Shown piece by piece: positions 45,301-55,525 of a stretch of 55,525 bases of DNA. Under the pieces are notes generated by a model. That model was given only the letters and a program-made list of their open reading frames with translations. It made no database searches and was not told the origin of the DNA. The DNA is from Oceanimonas aquatica. Its GTDB lineage: Bacteria > Pseudomonadota > Gammaproteobacteria > Enterobacterales > Aeromonadaceae. The stretch is taken from NCBI RefSeq assembly GCF_030732065.1, contig NZ_JAVBHX010000013.1:1-55525 (forward strand), written 5' to 3'. How positions within the stretch are numbered: position 1 is the first letter of the stretch; each line of letters begins with the position of its first letter. The position numbers and the translations under genes are program-made.

Positions 45301-46363
45301 GGCCAAGCTGGCCCGCGAAAAGCTGCTGGAACAGGCGCTGGACGACGAAGGCAAGCAGGTTGAGCTGGAGCAGATCGCCGAGCAGTATGCCGAGCTGAAA
45401 GCCGACTTCGACAAGAAGTTCGAGAACAAGCGCCGCAAGATCACTCAGGGCGATGACCTGGCTCCGGGCGTGCTGAAGATCGTCAAGGTGTACCTGGCGG
45501 TGAAGCGTCGCATTCAGCCCGGTGACAAGATGGCGGGTCGTCACGGTAACAAGGGTGTGGTATCCACCATTGTTCCGGTTGAAGACATGCCCCACGACGA
45601 ACACGGCCGTCCGGTCGACATCGTACTGAACCCGCTGGGTGTACCGTCGCGGATGAACATCGGTCAGATTCTGGAAACCCACCTGGGCCTGGCGGCCAAG
45701 GGACTGGGTGAAAAGATCGACACCATGATCAAGCAGCAGCAGGAGCTGGCCCGTCTGCGTGACTTCATTCAGGAAGTCTACAATGAGGGTGAAAATGTGC
45801 AGCAGAAAGTGGATCTGTCCACCTTCTCCGACGACGAAGTCCGGGTGCTGGCCAACAACCTGCGCAAGGGCGTGCCTATTGCCACGCCGGCGTTCGATGG
45901 TGCCCGCGAGCACGAAATCAAGCGCCTGCTGAGGCTGGCCGATCTGCCTGATTCCGGTCAGATCACCCTGTTCGACGGCCGCACCGGCAACTCCTTTGAG
46001 CGTCCGGTGACCGTGGGTTACATGTACATGCTGAAGCTGAACCACCTGGTGGACGACAAGATGCATGCGCGTTCTACCGGTTCCTACAGCCTGGTTACCC
46101 AGCAGCCGCTGGGCGGTAAGGCCCAGTTCGGTGGCCAGCGTTTCGGGGAGATGGAAGTGTGGGCGCTGGAAGCCTACGGCGCCGCCTATACCCTGCAGGA
46201 AATGCTGACCGTCAAGTCGGACGATGTAAATGGCCGGACCAAGATGTACAAGAACATCGTGGACGGCGATCACCGCATGGAGCCGGGCATGCCCGAATCC
46301 TTCAACGTACTGCTGAAGGAAATCCGCTCCCTGGGTATCAACATCGAGCTGGAAGAAAGTTAA
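42335..46363 (+). CDS. rpoB: RNA polymerase beta subunit
   Basis: A 1342-residue subunit, E. coli-like in length. The rifampicin pocket reads [20 protein letters not shown] followed by [10 protein letters not shown], with wild-type D, H and S at the usual resistance positions. [15 protein letters not shown] is the catalytic-region lysine/histidine block. GAGGAACCCT precedes the ATG. It is followed 87 bp later by rpoC, with a stable hairpin between. Confidence 0.99.
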   Translation: MVYSYTEKKRIRKDFGKRDQVLDTPYLLSIQLDSFKQFIEADPQGEYGLEAAFRSVFPITSYSGTAELQYVSYRLGEPVFDVQECQIRGVTYSAPLRVKLRMVLYDREAAAGTVKDIKEQEVYMGEIPLMTENGTFVINGTERVIVSQLHRSPGVFFDHDRGKTHSSGKVLYNARVIPYRGSWLDFEFDPKDNLFVRIDRRRKLPASIILRALDFTTEDILSTFFDTTRFEVADGKLMMELKPERLRGETASFDILVDGEVLVETGRRITARHIRQLEKAGVEKLEVPVEYAVGKVAAKDYINADTGEVIVAANSELSLESMANLSVAGIKEFETLFTNELDHGAYMSETLRIDSATTRLEALVEIYRMMRPGEPPTREAAETLFENLFFTDDRYDLSTVGRMKFNRRLLREELNGPGTLTKSDVVDVMKQLIAIRNGVDEVDDIDHLGNRRIRSVGEMAENQFRVGLVRVERAVKERLSLGDLDTLMPQDLINAKPISAAVKEFFGSSQLSQFMDQNNPLSEVTHKRRISALGPGGLTRERAGFEVRDVHPTHYGRLCPIETPEGPNIGLINSLACYSRTNEYGFLETPYRRVVDGQITDEVDYLSAIEEGHFVIAQANAAIDEEGRLLDELVPSRHKGEATYMNADQVQYMDVSPQQIVSVAASLIPFLEHDDANRALMGSNMQRQAVPTLKADKPLVGTGIERAVAVDSGVTAVAKRGGVVDYVDASRIVVKVNEEEMLPGEAGIDIYNLTKYTRSNQNTCINQRPCVMPGERVISGDVLADGPSTDLGELALGQNLRVAFMPWNGYNFEDSILLSERVVMEDRLTTIHVQELSCISRDTKLGPEEITADIPNVGEAALSKLDESGIVYVGAEVKPGDILVGKVTPKGETQLTPEEKLLRAIFGEKASDVKDSSLRVPNSVYGTVIDVQVFTRDGVEKDKRAQDIEHMQLKQAKKDLTEEFSILEEGIFARARSVLTAAGMSADKVAKLAREKLLEQALDDEGKQVELEQIAEQYAELKADFDKKFENKRRKITQGDDLAPGVLKIVKVYLAVKRRIQPGDKMAGRHGNKGVVSTIVPVEDMPHDEHGRPVDIVLNPLGVPSRMNIGQILETHLGLAAKGLGEKIDTMIKQQQELARLRDFIQEVYNEGENVQQKVDLSTFSDDEVRVLANNLRKGVPIATPAFDGAREHEIKRLLRLADLPDSGQITLFDGRTGNSFERPVTVGYMYMLKLNHLVDDKMHARSTGSYSLVTQQPLGGKAQFGGQRFGEMEVWALEAYGAAYTLQEMLTVKSDDVNGRTKMYKNIVDGDHRMEPGMPESFNVLLKEIRSLGINIELEES

Positions 46364-46388
46364 GGCACCAGGCTGCCTCGGAAATAAC

Positions 46389-46422
46389 GGCGCCTCTTTT
46401 TCCTTCGGGAAGAAGAGGCGCC
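46389..46422 (+). other. rpoB-rpoC intercistronic UUCG hairpin
   Basis: A 15-bp stem, paired throughout with one G-U, begins GGCGCCTCTT and closes on the extra-stable C(UUCG)G tetraloop. No T-run follows, so it is not a classical terminator. It may be an RNase III site or a stability/pausing element. Confidence 0.85.
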
Positions 46423-46450
46423 CAGGTAGAACTCCTCACAGGAGACTAAC

Positions 46451-49400
46451 GTGAAAGACTTGCTTAAGTTTTTGAAAGCGCAGAGTAAGACTGAAGAGTT
46501 TGACGGTATCAAAATCGGTCTGGCCTCGCCCGACATGATCCGCTCTTGGTCCTTCGGCGAAGTCAAAAAGCCCGAGACCATCAACTACCGTACCTTCAAA
46601 CCGGAGCGTGACGGTCTTTTCTGCGCCCGGATCTTCGGTCCGGTCAAGGACTATGAGTGTTTGTGCGGCAAGTACAAACGCCTCAAGCACCGCGGCGTGA
46701 TCTGTGAAAAGTGCGGCGTTGAAGTTACCCAGACCAAGGTGCGCCGTGAGCGCATGGGGCACATCGAGCTGGCCAGCCCGGTTGCCCACATCTGGTTCCT
46801 GAAGTCGCTGCCGAGCCGCATTGGCCTGCTGCTGGACATGACCCTGCGCGACATCGAGCGGGTGCTGTACTTTGAATCCTACGTGGTGATCGAGCCGGGC
46901 ATGACCAGCCTGGAGCGCGGTCAGATGCTGTCTGAAGAACAGTACCTGGACTCGCTGGAAGAATGGGGTGACGAATTCGACGCCAAGATGGGCGCCGAGG
47001 CCGTGCTGTCTCTGCTGAAGGACATCGATCTGGAAGGCGAGATCAACACCATGCGCGAGGAGCTGGATTCCACCAACTCCGAAACCAAGCGCAAGAAGAT
47101 CACCAAGCGCCTCAAGCTGATGGAAGCCTTCCACTTCTCCGGCAACAAGCCCGAGTGGATGGTGATGACAGTGCTGCCGGTACTGCCGCCGGATCTGCGT
47201 CCGCTGGTACCGCTCGACGGTGGCCGCTTCGCGACCTCCGATCTGAACGATCTGTACCGCCGGGTGATCAACCGGAACAACCGTCTGAAGCGCCTGCTGG
47301 ACCTGGCTGCCCCGGATATCATAGTGCGCAACGAAAAGCGCATGCTGCAGGAATCCGTAGACGCCCTGCTGGATAACGGCCGTCGTGGCCGCGCCATCAC
47401 CGGCTCCAACAAGCGCCCGCTGAAGTCCCTGGCCGACATGATCAAGGGTAAACAGGGTCGTTTCCGTCAGAACCTGCTGGGTAAGCGGGTCGACTACTCC
47501 GGTCGTTCCGTAATTACCGTGGGTCCGACCCTGCGCCTGCATCAGTGCGGTCTGCCCAAGAAGATGGCGCTGGAGCTGTTCAAGCCCTTCATCTACGGCA
47601 AGCTGGAAACCCGCGGCCTGGCCACCACCATCAAGGCGGCCAAGAAGATGGTGGAACGCGAAGAAGCCGTGGTTTGGGATATTCTGGACGAGGTGATCCG
47701 CGAGCACCCGGTGCTGCTGAACCGTGCGCCGACTCTGCACCGTCTGGGTATTCAGGCGTTCGAGCCGGTACTGATTGAAGGCAAGGCCATTCAGCTGCAC
47801 CCGCTGGTGTGTGCGGCCTACAACGCCGACTTCGATGGTGACCAGATGGCGGTGCACGTACCGCTGACCCTGGAAGCCCAGCTCGAAGCCCGCGCGCTGA
47901 TGATGTCCACCAACAACATTCTGTCTCCCGCCAACGGCGAGCCGATCATTGTTCCGTCTCAGGACGTGGTACTGGGTCTGTATTACATGACCCGCGACAA
48001 GATCAACGCCAAGGGCGAGGGCATGCTGCTGACCAGCCCGAAGGAAGCCGAGAAGGTGTACCGTGCCGGTCATGCCGAACTGCATGCCCGGGTCAAGGTG
48101 CGCATTACCGACTTTACCAAGCAGGAAGACGGCACCCTGGTGGAAAGAACCGCCATTCATGACACCACCATCGGTCGTGCCATCCTGAGCCTGATCGTGC
48201 CCAAGGGCATGCCGTTCGAGCTGATCGACCAGGCCATGGGCAAGAAGCAGATTTCCCGTCTGCTGAACGGTTGCTACCGCCTGCTGGGTCTGAAGGACTC
48301 CGTTATCTTCGCCGACCAGCTGATGTACACCGGTTTCCACTACGCCACCCTGTCCGGTGTGTCCGTGGGCATCAACGACATGGTGATTCCGGATGCCAAG
48401 AAGGACATCATCGACGAGGCCGAAGCCGAAGTGACCGAGATTCAGGACCAGTTCCAGTCCGGTCTGGTTACCGCCGGTGAGCGTTACAACAAGGTTATCG
48501 ATATCTGGGCCAGCGCCAACGAGCGTGTGTCCAAGGCGATGATGGAAAACCTGTCGAAAGACGTGGTTGTTAACCGCGACGGTGAAGAAGAGCTGCAGGA
48601 CTCCTTTAACAGCATCTACATGATGGCCGACTCCGGCGCCCGGGGTAGTGCCGCCCAGATCCGTCAGCTGGCGGGTATGCGTGGTCTGATGGCCAAGCCG
48701 GACGGCTCCATCATCGAAACGCCGATCATTGCGAACTTCCGTGAAGGTCTGAACGTACTGCAGTACTTCATCTCGACCCACGGTGCCCGTAAGGGTCTGG
48801 CCGATACCGCACTGAAGACCGCGAACTCCGGTTATCTGACTCGTCGTCTGGTGGACGTGGCCCAGGATCTGGTGATCACCACCGATGACTGTGGTACTCA
48901 CGAAGGTCTGTGGATGATGCCGCTGATCGAAGGCGGTGACGTGGTTGAACCCCTGCGTGAGCGCGTACTGGGCCGGGTTGTGGCCGAAGACGTGATCAAG
49001 CCGGGTACCGACGATGAAGTGCTGATGGCCCGCAACACCCTGCTCGACGAGAAGCTGTGTGATCTGCTGGAGTCCAGCTCCGTTGACCGCGTGAAAGTGC
49101 GTTCCGTTATCACCTGTGACAACGACCACGGCGTCTGTGCCCACTGTTACGGTCGCGATCTGGCCCGTGGCCACCTGGTCAACCAGGGCGAAGCAGTCGG
49201 TGTTATCGCTGCCCAGTCCATCGGTGAACCGGGTACCCAGCTGACCATGCGTACCTTCCACATCGGTGGTGCGGCATCGCGGGCGGCGGCCGAGAGCAGC
49301 ATTCAGGTCAAGCACAGCGGTACCGTCAAGCTGCAGAATGCCCAGACCGTTACCAACACCGACGGCAAGACCGTGATCGTGTCCCGTTCTTCCGAGCTGA

Positions 49401-50662
49401 CCATCATCGACGAGATGGGCCAGACCCGGGAAAACCACAAACTGCCCTACGGTGCCCTGCTGGAGCAGCCGGATGGCGGTATGGTGCAGGCCGGTCAGGT
49501 TGTTGCCAACTGGGATCCGCACACGCATCCGATCATCACCGAAGTGGCGGGCCGCGTTAAGTTTATCGACATGATCGATGGCGTGACCATCAGCCGTCAG
49601 ACCGACGAACTGACCGGTCTGTCCAGCATCGTGGTGATGGACGTGAACGAGCGTCCCAGCTCCGGTAAAGAGCTGCGCCCCACCGTGAAGCTGGTGGACG
49701 ACGCCGGCAAGGACGTGTTCATTCCCGACACCGACCTGTCTGCCCTGTACTTCCTGCCCGGCCGCGCCATCGTGAGCCTGGAAGACGGTGCTCAGGTAAA
49801 CGTGGGTGATGCCGTGGCCCGTATTCCGCAGGAATCCGGCGGTACCAAGGACATCACCGGTGGTCTGCCGCGGGTTGCCGATCTGTTCGAAGCCCGTCAG
49901 CCGAAAGAGCCGGCCATTCTGGCCGAGATCTCCGGTACCATTTCCTTCGGCAAGGAAACCAAGGGCAAGCGCCGCCTGGTGATCACGCCGCTGGAAGGGG
50001 GCGATGCCTACGAGGAAATGATTCCGAAGTGGCGTCACCTGAACGTGTTTGAAGGTGAGAAGGTCGAGAAGGGCGAAGTCCTGGCCGACGGTCCCGAGTC
50101 TCCGCACGACATTCTGCGTCTGCGTGGCATCAGCCCGGTGGCGAACTACATCGTCAACGAGGTGCAGGAGGTTTACCGCCTGCAGGGTGTTAAGATCAAC
50201 GACAAGCACATCGAAACCGTGGTTCGTCAGATGCTGCGTCGTGCCGAGATCATGAAGTCCGGCGATTCCGACTTTATCGAAGGCGAACAGGCCGAAGTGG
50301 TGCGTATCCGTCAGGCCAACCGCGCTCTGGAAGCCGAGGGCAAGCAGACCATCGGTTACCGTCACGTGCTGATGGGTATTACCAAGGCCTCACTGAGCAC
50401 CGAATCCTTCATCTCGGCGGCTTCCTTCCAGGAGACCACCCGAGTGCTGACCGAAGCGGCCGTGGCCGGCAAGGTCGACGACCTGCGTGGTCTGAAGGAG
50501 AACGTGATCGTGGGTCGTCTGGTACCGGCCGGTACCGGTTTTGCCTACCATCAGGGCCGTCAGGCCCGTCGTCAGCCGGAGCAGCCGGTGCAGATCTCTG
50601 CCGATGAAGCAGAGCAAAGCCTGGCCGACCTGCTGAACGCCGCCGGCAGCGCCGACGAATAA
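46451..50662 (+). CDS. rpoC: RNA polymerase beta' subunit
   Basis: A 1403-residue subunit. The N-terminal zinc finger is [20 protein letters not shown], the catalytic Mg motif [12 protein letters not shown], and the second zinc site is around [15 protein letters not shown]. It starts with GTG after GGAGACTAAC. It is followed by a strong terminator, so no rpsL operon is read through. Confidence 0.99.
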   Translation: MKDLLKFLKAQSKTEEFDGIKIGLASPDMIRSWSFGEVKKPETINYRTFKPERDGLFCARIFGPVKDYECLCGKYKRLKHRGVICEKCGVEVTQTKVRRERMGHIELASPVAHIWFLKSLPSRIGLLLDMTLRDIERVLYFESYVVIEPGMTSLERGQMLSEEQYLDSLEEWGDEFDAKMGAEAVLSLLKDIDLEGEINTMREELDSTNSETKRKKITKRLKLMEAFHFSGNKPEWMVMTVLPVLPPDLRPLVPLDGGRFATSDLNDLYRRVINRNNRLKRLLDLAAPDIIVRNEKRMLQESVDALLDNGRRGRAITGSNKRPLKSLADMIKGKQGRFRQNLLGKRVDYSGRSVITVGPTLRLHQCGLPKKMALELFKPFIYGKLETRGLATTIKAAKKMVEREEAVVWDILDEVIREHPVLLNRAPTLHRLGIQAFEPVLIEGKAIQLHPLVCAAYNADFDGDQMAVHVPLTLEAQLEARALMMSTNNILSPANGEPIIVPSQDVVLGLYYMTRDKINAKGEGMLLTSPKEAEKVYRAGHAELHARVKVRITDFTKQEDGTLVERTAIHDTTIGRAILSLIVPKGMPFELIDQAMGKKQISRLLNGCYRLLGLKDSVIFADQLMYTGFHYATLSGVSVGINDMVIPDAKKDIIDEAEAEVTEIQDQFQSGLVTAGERYNKVIDIWASANERVSKAMMENLSKDVVVNRDGEEELQDSFNSIYMMADSGARGSAAQIRQLAGMRGLMAKPDGSIIETPIIANFREGLNVLQYFISTHGARKGLADTALKTANSGYLTRRLVDVAQDLVITTDDCGTHEGLWMMPLIEGGDVVEPLRERVLGRVVAEDVIKPGTDDEVLMARNTLLDEKLCDLLESSSVDRVKVRSVITCDNDHGVCAHCYGRDLARGHLVNQGEAVGVIAAQSIGEPGTQLTMRTFHIGGAASRAAAESSIQVKHSGTVKLQNAQTVTNTDGKTVIVSRSSELTIIDEMGQTRENHKLPYGALLEQPDGGMVQAGQVVANWDPHTHPIITEVAGRVKFIDMIDGVTISRQTDELTGLSSIVVMDVNERPSSGKELRPTVKLVDDAGKDVFIPDTDLSALYFLPGRAIVSLEDGAQVNVGDAVARIPQESGGTKDITGGLPRVADLFEARQPKEPAILAEISGTISFGKETKGKRRLVITPLEGGDAYEEMIPKWRHLNVFEGEKVEKGEVLADGPESPHDILRLRGISPVANYIVNEVQEVYRLQGVKINDKHIETVVRQMLRRAEIMKSGDSDFIEGEQAEVVRIRQANRALEAEGKQTIGYRHVLMGITKASLSTESFISAASFQETTRVLTEAAVAGKVDDLRGLKENVIVGRLVPAGTGFAYHQGRQARRQPEQPVQISADEAEQSLADLLNAAGSADE

Positions 50663-50687
50663 GCAGTAACCAACTCGCTGATAAGAC

Positions 50688-50717
50688 AAGGGCTTCCGCA
50701 AGGAAGCCCTTTTTTTG
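50688..50717 (+). terminator. Terminator of the rplJL-rpoBC operon
   Basis: AAGGGCTTCC pairs with GGAAGCCCTT around GCAA, followed by a T-run of about seven. Confidence 0.95.
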
Positions 50718-50734
50718 TTCAACGCGGTCTCTCA

Positions 50735-50751
50735 TATTCTTTTAACGAATA
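50735..50751 (+). promoter_or_regulatory. Possible CysB/regulator site upstream of cysJ
   Basis: TATTC and GAATA flank seven A/T-rich bases, about 80 bp before cysJ. CysB sites are A/T-rich and poorly conserved, so the call is tentative. Confidence 0.3.
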
Positions 50752-50832
50752 AAAAATCACCCTTTATTCTTTATTGTTTCTCCTTGCCCTGGCTTAAGCT
50801 ATGTCCACTCTGGAAAAGTGGAAGCCAATGTC

Positions 50833-52632
50833 ATGCTTTTAAAAGAACTCGCGGCGGCCGCCAGCCCGCTGAATGAACAACAGGTGTACAAGCTCACTCA
50901 GGTGGCGGCCGAGCTCAACGCCACCCAGCTGGCCTGGGTCAGCGGCTATTTTTACGGCATCAGCCAGCAGGGCCAGGCCATTGCGGCTGTCCCTGCCGCC
51001 GCCGCGCAGCCGGCAGGCAAGCTGACCATTCTCTACGCCTCGCAAACCGGTAACGCCAAGGGTGTGGCCGAGGCGCTCAAGGCCCAGGCCGACGCCGGCG
51101 GCGTGGCCGCCGAGCTGTTTAACGTGGCCGACTACAAGATCAAGCAGCTCAAGAAAGAGACCCACGTGGTGATCGTGGCCAGCACCAATGGTGAGGGCGA
51201 AGCGCCCGATGATGCCATTCAGTTCCACAAGCAGCTCAAGGCCGGCAAGGCCGGCAAGCTGGATGGCCTGAGCTATGGCGTGATCGGCCTGGGGGACTCG
51301 TCCTATGAGTTCTTCTGCCAGACCGGCAAGGACTTTGACGAGTACCTCAGCAAGGCCGGCGCCAAGCCGCTGCTGGCCCGTCTCGACTGTGACGTGGACT
51401 ACGAAGGTCCGGCCACCGACTGGGGCAATGCGGCCCTCGAGCTGCTCAAGGATGCCCTGGCCGGTGATGCCGCCAATGAGGTGATCCCGGGCGCCCCCGC
51501 CACTCAAGGGGTGGCCAGCCTGTACAGCAAGAAGAATCCTTTTGCCGCCGAGCTGTCTACCAACCAGAAAATCACCGGCCGGGATTCCGACCGTGATGTG
51601 CGCCATATCGAAATTTCCCTGGAAGACTCCGGCCTTACTTATCAGCCCGGTGATGCCCTGGGTGTCTGGTTCAGCAACGATGAATCTCAGGTAGACAGCC
51701 TGCTGCAACTGGTAGAACTGTCCGGCGATACCGAAGTCAAGGTGGACGACAAGGTCCTGTCACTGCGCGATGCACTGATCAATCACTATGAGCTGACCCA
51801 GGGTTATGCCAGCTTTGTGCAGGCCTATGCCGAGCTCTCAGGCTCCGATGCCCTGAAGGCGCTGACCGAAGACAAGGCCGCCCTGCGTGAGTACTGCGCC
51901 AACCATCAGATCCGGGACATCGTGGCTGAGCAGCCCGTTGCGCTCACCGCCGAGCAACTGCTGGGCGCCCTGCGCCGGCTGACCCCGCGTCTGTATTCCA
52001 TCGCCTCTTCCCAGGCGGAAGTAGACGAAGAAGTGCACCTGACCGTGGGCGTGGTACGTTTTGACCACGACGGACAGCCCCGCGCCGGTGGTGCCTCTTC
52101 CTATCTGGCCGACCGCCTGGAAGAGGGGGGCAAGGTACGGGTATTTGTTGAGCACAACGACAACTTCCGCCTGCCCGCCGACGACAACACCCCGGTGATC
52201 ATGGTGGGACCGGGCACCGGTATCGCCCCCTTCCGTGCCTTTATGCAGGAGCGGGATGCCCGCGACGCCGAGGGCAAGAACTGGCTGTTCTTTGGCAACC
52301 CGCACTTCACTCAGGACTTCCTGTATCAGCTGGAGTGGCAGCGCTACGTTAAATCCGGCCTGGTGGACAAGATTTCCCTGGCCTTTAGCCGGGATCAGGC
52401 CGAGAAGGTCTACGTTCAGCACAAGCTGAAGGAAGAAGGGGCCGAGGTCTATGCCTGGCTGGAGCAGGGCGCTCACTTCTACGTGTGCGGTGACGCCAAC
52501 CGCATGGCGAAGGACGTACACCAAGCCCTGATCGAGCTGGTGGCCGAGCACGGCGGCAAGAGCCGTGAGCAGGCCGAAGAATATGTGGATGCGCTGCGCA
52601 GCGCCAAGCGTTACCAAAGGGATGTTTATTAA
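50833..52632 (+). CDS. cysJ: Sulfite reductase (NADPH) flavoprotein alpha subunit
   Basis: A 599-residue diflavin reductase. The flavodoxin-like FMN domain has [16 protein letters not shown] and [14 protein letters not shown]. The FAD domain has [17 protein letters not shown] and [11 protein letters not shown]; the NADPH domain has [19 protein letters not shown] and [15 protein letters not shown]. It passes electrons from NADPH to CysI. The ATG at 50833 is chosen by alignment with E. coli CysJ and a GGAA upstream; a GTG 15 bp earlier is possible. CysI starts two bases after its stop. Confidence 0.97.
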   Translation: MLLKELAAAASPLNEQQVYKLTQVAAELNATQLAWVSGYFYGISQQGQAIAAVPAAAAQPAGKLTILYASQTGNAKGVAEALKAQADAGGVAAELFNVADYKIKQLKKETHVVIVASTNGEGEAPDDAIQFHKQLKAGKAGKLDGLSYGVIGLGDSSYEFFCQTGKDFDEYLSKAGAKPLLARLDCDVDYEGPATDWGNAALELLKDALAGDAANEVIPGAPATQGVASLYSKKNPFAAELSTNQKITGRDSDRDVRHIEISLEDSGLTYQPGDALGVWFSNDESQVDSLLQLVELSGDTEVKVDDKVLSLRDALINHYELTQGYASFVQAYAELSGSDALKALTEDKAALREYCANHQIRDIVAEQPVALTAEQLLGALRRLTPRLYSIASSQAEVDEEVHLTVGVVRFDHDGQPRAGGASSYLADRLEEGGKVRVFVEHNDNFRLPADDNTPVIMVGPGTGIAPFRAFMQERDARDAEGKNWLFFGNPHFTQDFLYQLEWQRYVKSGLVDKISLAFSRDQAEKVYVQHKLKEEGAEVYAWLEQGAHFYVCGDANRMAKDVHQALIELVAEHGGKSREQAEEYVDALRSAKRYQRDVY

Positions 52633-52633
52633 G

Positions 52634-54325
52634 ATGAGCGAGCAAAAACTGTCCGACAACGAACGCCTCAAGCGCGAGAGTAACTTTCTGCGCGGCACCA
52701 TAGAGCAGGATCTGCAGGATCCGCTCACCGGTGGCTTTAACGGCGACAACTTTCAGCTGATCCGCTTTCACGGCATGTATCAGCAGGACGACCGGGACAT
52801 TCGCAACGAGCGTACCGCCCAGAAGCTGGAACCCCTGCACAACGTCATGCTGCGCGCCCGCCTGCCCGGCGGCATCATCACACCCGAGCAGTGGCTGGTG
52901 ATCGACAAGTTTGCCGCCGATCACACCATGTACGGCAGCATTCGCCTGACCACCCGTCAGACTTTCCAGTTCCACGGTGTGCTCAAGCGTGACATCAAGC
53001 TGATGCACCAGACCCTGAACAAGACGGGTATCGATTCCATCGCCACCGCCGGTGATGTGAACCGTAACGTGCTGTGCACCAGCAATCCGATCGAATCGGA
53101 GCTGCACCAGGAAGCCTACGAGTGGGCCAAGAAGATTTCCGAGCACCTGCTGCCCAAGACCCGTGCCTATGCCGAGATCTGGCTGGACGGCGAGCGCCTG
53201 GAAACCACCGACGAAGAGCCGATTCTGGGCTCTACCTATCTGCCGCGCAAGTTCAAGACCACTGTGGTGATCCCGCCGCAGAACGATGTCGACGTGCACG
53301 CCAACGATCTGAACTTTGTGGCCATTGCCGACAACGGCAAGCTGGTGGGCTTTAACGTACTGGTGGGCGGTGGCCTGGCCATGACCCACGGCGACACCAA
53401 CACCTTCCCGCGCAAGGCCAGCGACTTCGGCTTTATTCCGCTGGAGCACACCCTGGACGTGGCCGCCGCCGTGGTCACTACCCAGCGCGACTGGGGTAAC
53501 CGCTCCGAGCGCAAGAACGCCAAGACCAAATACACCCTGGAGCGCTTTGGCGTGGACGCCTTCAAGGCGGAAGTGGAAAAGCGTGCCGGTGTTAAGTTTG
53601 AGGACACTCGTCCCTACGAGTTTACCGGCCGCGGCGATCGCCTGGGCTGGGTAGAAGGCATCGACGGCAAGCATCACCTGGCGCTGTTTATCGAAAACGG
53701 CCGCATTCTGGACTTCCCGGGCAAGCCGCTGAAAACCGGCATGGTCGAGATTGCCAAGGTGCATCAGGGTGACTTCCGCCTGACCGCCAACCAGAACCTG
53801 ATCATTGCCAGTGTACCCACCGAGCAGAAGGCGGAAATCGAAGCGCTGGCACGGGAATACGGCCTGCTCGACGACAGCGTGTCCGAGCAGCGTCAGAATT
53901 CCATGGCCTGTGTGGCGCTGCCTACCTGCCCGCTAGCGATGGCGGAAGCCGAGCGTTTTCTGCCGGAGTTCGTCACCGAGATTGAAGGCGTGCTGGCCAA
54001 ACACGGTGTCAACGATGACAGCATCATCTTCCGCGTGACCGGTTGCCCCAACGGCTGTGGCCGCGCCATGCTGGCGGAGATCGGTCTGGTGGGCAAGGCG
54101 CCGGGTCGCTACAACCTGCACCTGGGCGGTAACCGGGAAGGCACCCGCATTCCGCGCATGTACAAGGAAAACATCACCGATCGGCAGATCCTGGAAGAGA
54201 TCGACGCCCTGGTGGGCCGCTGGGCCGCCGAGCGTGACGCCGGTGAAGGCTTTGGCGACTTCGTGATCCGCGCCGGCATCATTGCGCCGGTAGTTGACTC
54301 GGCGAGGGATTTTTATGCAGTCTAG
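52634..54325 (+). CDS. cysI: Sulfite reductase hemoprotein beta subunit
   Basis: A 563-residue sirohaem-[4Fe-4S] enzyme reducing sulfite to sulfide. The cluster cysteines are in [20 protein letters not shown] and [34 protein letters not shown] contributes sirohaem/sulfite-binding basic residues. The ATG at 52634 is set by alignment ([11 protein letters not shown]). It overlaps cysH by 11 bp. Confidence 0.98.
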   Translation: MSEQKLSDNERLKRESNFLRGTIEQDLQDPLTGGFNGDNFQLIRFHGMYQQDDRDIRNERTAQKLEPLHNVMLRARLPGGIITPEQWLVIDKFAADHTMYGSIRLTTRQTFQFHGVLKRDIKLMHQTLNKTGIDSIATAGDVNRNVLCTSNPIESELHQEAYEWAKKISEHLLPKTRAYAEIWLDGERLETTDEEPILGSTYLPRKFKTTVVIPPQNDVDVHANDLNFVAIADNGKLVGFNVLVGGGLAMTHGDTNTFPRKASDFGFIPLEHTLDVAAAVVTTQRDWGNRSERKNAKTKYTLERFGVDAFKAEVEKRAGVKFEDTRPYEFTGRGDRLGWVEGIDGKHHLALFIENGRILDFPGKPLKTGMVEIAKVHQGDFRLTANQNLIIASVPTEQKAEIEALAREYGLLDDSVSEQRQNSMACVALPTCPLAMAEAERFLPEFVTEIEGVLAKHGVNDDSIIFRVTGCPNGCGRAMLAEIGLVGKAPGRYNLHLGGNREGTRIPRMYKENITDRQILEEIDALVGRWAAERDAGEGFGDFVIRAGIIAPVVDSARDFYAV

Positions 54326-55082
54326 TGTGTTGCCCGCTCTTGACGAGCTGACCGGCCTGTTGCGACAGGAACAGGTCGAGGCCCTGGCGCCGCTCAACAA
54401 GGAGCTGGCCGCCATGAGCGCACCCGAGCGGGTGCGCTGGGCCCTGGACAATCTGCCGGGAGAGCCGGTGCTCTCTTCCAGTTTCGGTATTCAGGCGGCG
54501 GTGATGCTGCATCTGGTGACTCAGGCTAAAGCTGATACGCCGGTGATCCTCACCGATACCGGCTACCTGTTTCCCGAGACCTACCGCTTTATCGACGAGC
54601 TGACCGAGCGCCTCACGCTTAACCTGAAGGTGTACCGGGCCGCCGAGTCCGCCGCCTGGCAGGAAGCCCGTCATGGCAAGTTGTGGGAGCAGGGTGTGGA
54701 AGGCATCAGCCGCTACAACCACCTGAACAAGGTAGAGCCGATGCAGCGGGCGCTGCGCGAGCTGAACGCCGGCATCTGGTTCTCCGGTCTGCGCCGCAGT
54801 CAGTCCGATACCCGTGAAGGGCTTGAGGTGCTGGGTATTCAGAACGGCCTGTTCAAGTTCCTGCCGATCATCGACTGGAGCAACAAGGACGTGCACTACT
54901 ACCTTAAGGACCACGACCTGCCTTACCACCCGCTGTGGGAACAAGGGTATGTGTCGGTGGGCGATGTGCACACCACCGCTAAGTGGGAGCCGGGCATGAG
55001 CGAAGCGGATACCCGCTTCAACGGCCTCAAGCGCGAGTGCGGTCTGCACGAAGTGCCCGAGTCCGACGGCAGCGGTATCTGA
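54315..55082 (+). CDS. cysH: Phosphoadenosine phosphosulfate reductase
   Basis: A 255-residue thioredoxin-dependent PAPS reductase producing sulfite. PP-loop motif [17 protein letters not shown], substrate regions [20 protein letters not shown] and [20 protein letters not shown], and the catalytic KRECGLHE near the C-terminus. The single-cysteine form lacking the extra cluster cysteines fits PAPS rather than APS use. The ATG at 54315 follows GAGGG. Last gene of cysJIH. Confidence 0.98.
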   Translation: MQSSVLPALDELTGLLRQEQVEALAPLNKELAAMSAPERVRWALDNLPGEPVLSSSFGIQAAVMLHLVTQAKADTPVILTDTGYLFPETYRFIDELTERLTLNLKVYRAAESAAWQEARHGKLWEQGVEGISRYNHLNKVEPMQRALRELNAGIWFSGLRRSQSDTREGLEVLGIQNGLFKFLPIIDWSNKDVHYYLKDHDLPYHPLWEQGYVSVGDVHTTAKWEPGMSEADTRFNGLKRECGLHEVPESDGSGI

Positions 55083-55149
55083 TTCGTCTGTGAACCCCTG
55101 CAATGTCGAGTAAAGGGCTCACTCCACCGACACGCCGTAAACCCCTATA

Positions 55150-55449
55150 TGGACACCTCGCTTTTCGCAAGTGGGGTTTCCGTGTTTTGGCGGCCAGGAT
55201 TAACTGCACCCGTATATTCGGCCTGTTTTGATGAGTGAGCCATCGGCTCACCCTGGCCCTGATGAGAACCGCGCCCTTGCTGCATTATCGTCCCTACGGA
55301 GTCTGGGCTCCTGGTGCTTGCTCGGCGTGTGCAAGGGCCGGTTTAACCTGTTGCCTCATTCACGTCTACCGTATCGCGTTTCGTCGGGGTGATGACCTCT
55401 TGTTTTCCTTCCTGCTAAACGGGGTTTAACATCGTTACTTCGTGTCAGC
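55150..55449 (-). ncRNA. Candidate bridge/seek RNA region of the IS1111/IS110-type element
   Basis: About 300 bp directly 3' of the transposase on its coding strand, without a convincing reading frame. It contains a long-range stem (GCCCTTGC at 55273-55280 with GCAAGGGC at 55331-55338), an inner GGAG/CTCC hairpin (55298-55311) and the hairpin 55235-55251. IS1111-group elements carry their guide RNA on this side. The element tip may lie near CCTATATGGACACC (55144-55157). Position and function are inferred. Confidence 0.4.
55235..55251 (-). other. Hairpin in the IS-associated non-coding region
   Basis: GTGAGCC pairs with GGCTCAC around ATC. It is one of several stems in the non-coding DNA downstream of the transposase. 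Confidence 0.7.
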
Positions 55450-55525
55450 TCAGGCTGCCCGGTAATGCTCCTGCCGGAACAACATGGCCCAGATAATCCG
55501 TGCCAGCTTGTTGGCGGTGGCCACG
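55450..55525 (-). mobile_element. IS110/IS1111-family transposase, C-terminal fragment (runs off the window)
   Basis: On the minus strand the frame reads VATANKLARIIWAMLFRQEH and YRAA then stop, in the style of the conserved C-terminus (..NK.AR..WA.L...YR..) of IS110-family DEDD transposases. Only 24 codons are visible. The element is inserted downstream of cysH. Group assignment (IS110 versus IS1111) cannot be settled from this piece. Confidence 0.7.

Noticed and set aside
46436..50365. A very long antisense reading frame opposite rpoC (over 1300 codons), and a similar one opposite rpoB (42419-44830)
   Set aside because: They are shadow frames caused by biased codon use in highly expressed genes. 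The translations are low-complexity (rich in His, Gln, Gly) and match nothing recognised.
55235..55429. 64-codon frame downstream of cysH
   Set aside because: Lies in the structured IS tail, no ribosome site, no recognisable product.

Overview
The window is a GC-rich gammaproteobacterial chromosome segment. The order murB-birA-coaA, then tRNA-Thr/Tyr/Gly/Thr, tuf, secE-nusG, rplKAJL and rpoBC matches the enterobacterial layout. LpxT, YhaJ, AsnC/AsnA, GlrK-QseG-GlrR, CsiD-LhgO and MsrPQ all have close E. coli-type relatives. A marine or brackish Aeromonadales member (Oceanimonas/Oceanisphaera/Zobellella type) is my best inference; no marker in the window proves the genus.

Layout. 1-650: end of an rRNA operon (a few 5S bases, tRNA-Asp, terminator), then a non-coding stretch with degenerate repeats. 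650-5394: an accessory module with a polar amino-acid ABC importer and a TetR regulator on the minus strand, and a divergent dimethylargininase. A 46-bp perfect palindrome lies between the two transcription units. 5589-9593: LpxT, the YhaJ-like LysR regulator with an AEC transporter, Rnk and OmpW. 9693-12831: glutarate/L-2-hydroxyglutarate catabolism (csiD-lhgO, divergent GntR regulator). 13066-17865: methionine metabolism (MetJ boxes, a decayed metE scar, metF, a MetY-type enzyme) interrupted by a Zn/Cd/Pb exporter with a MerR-type promoter. 17939-20684: an OmpR-type two-component system divergent from a His/Met-rich periplasmic protein. 20685-22759: asnC/asnA and a CBS-pair protein. 22971-26237: glrK-qseG-glrR, whose GlrR has unusual AAA+ motifs. 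26297-33488: msrPQ, an acidic unknown, topB, a Sel1/trypsin-like lipoprotein, and a translationally coupled trio (SnoaL-like, GNAT, nitrilase-type). 33677-50662: cell-wall, biotin and CoA genes, five tRNAs, then the translation/transcription core. 50833-55082: cysJIH, assimilatory sulfite and PAPS reduction. 55450-55525: 3' end of an IS110/IS1111-type transposase on the minus strand, followed by about 300 bp of structured non-coding DNA.

Functional links. DDAH next to an amino-acid importer and its own regulator suggests uptake and breakdown of methylated arginines. The metF/metY genes and the metE scar indicate a history of loss in cobalamin-independent methionine synthesis. The L11 and L10 operons each have a recognisable promoter embedded in an inverted repeat, and rpoB and rpoC are separated by a very stable hairpin.

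Most interesting items: the palindrome-controlled DDAH module, the GAFDGA/EE variant GlrR, the SnoaL-GNAT-nitrilase operon, the metE scar in front of metF, the rpoB-rpoC UUCG hairpin, and the putative bridge/seek RNA next to the IS transposase. I found no CRISPR array, prophage or recognised defence system.
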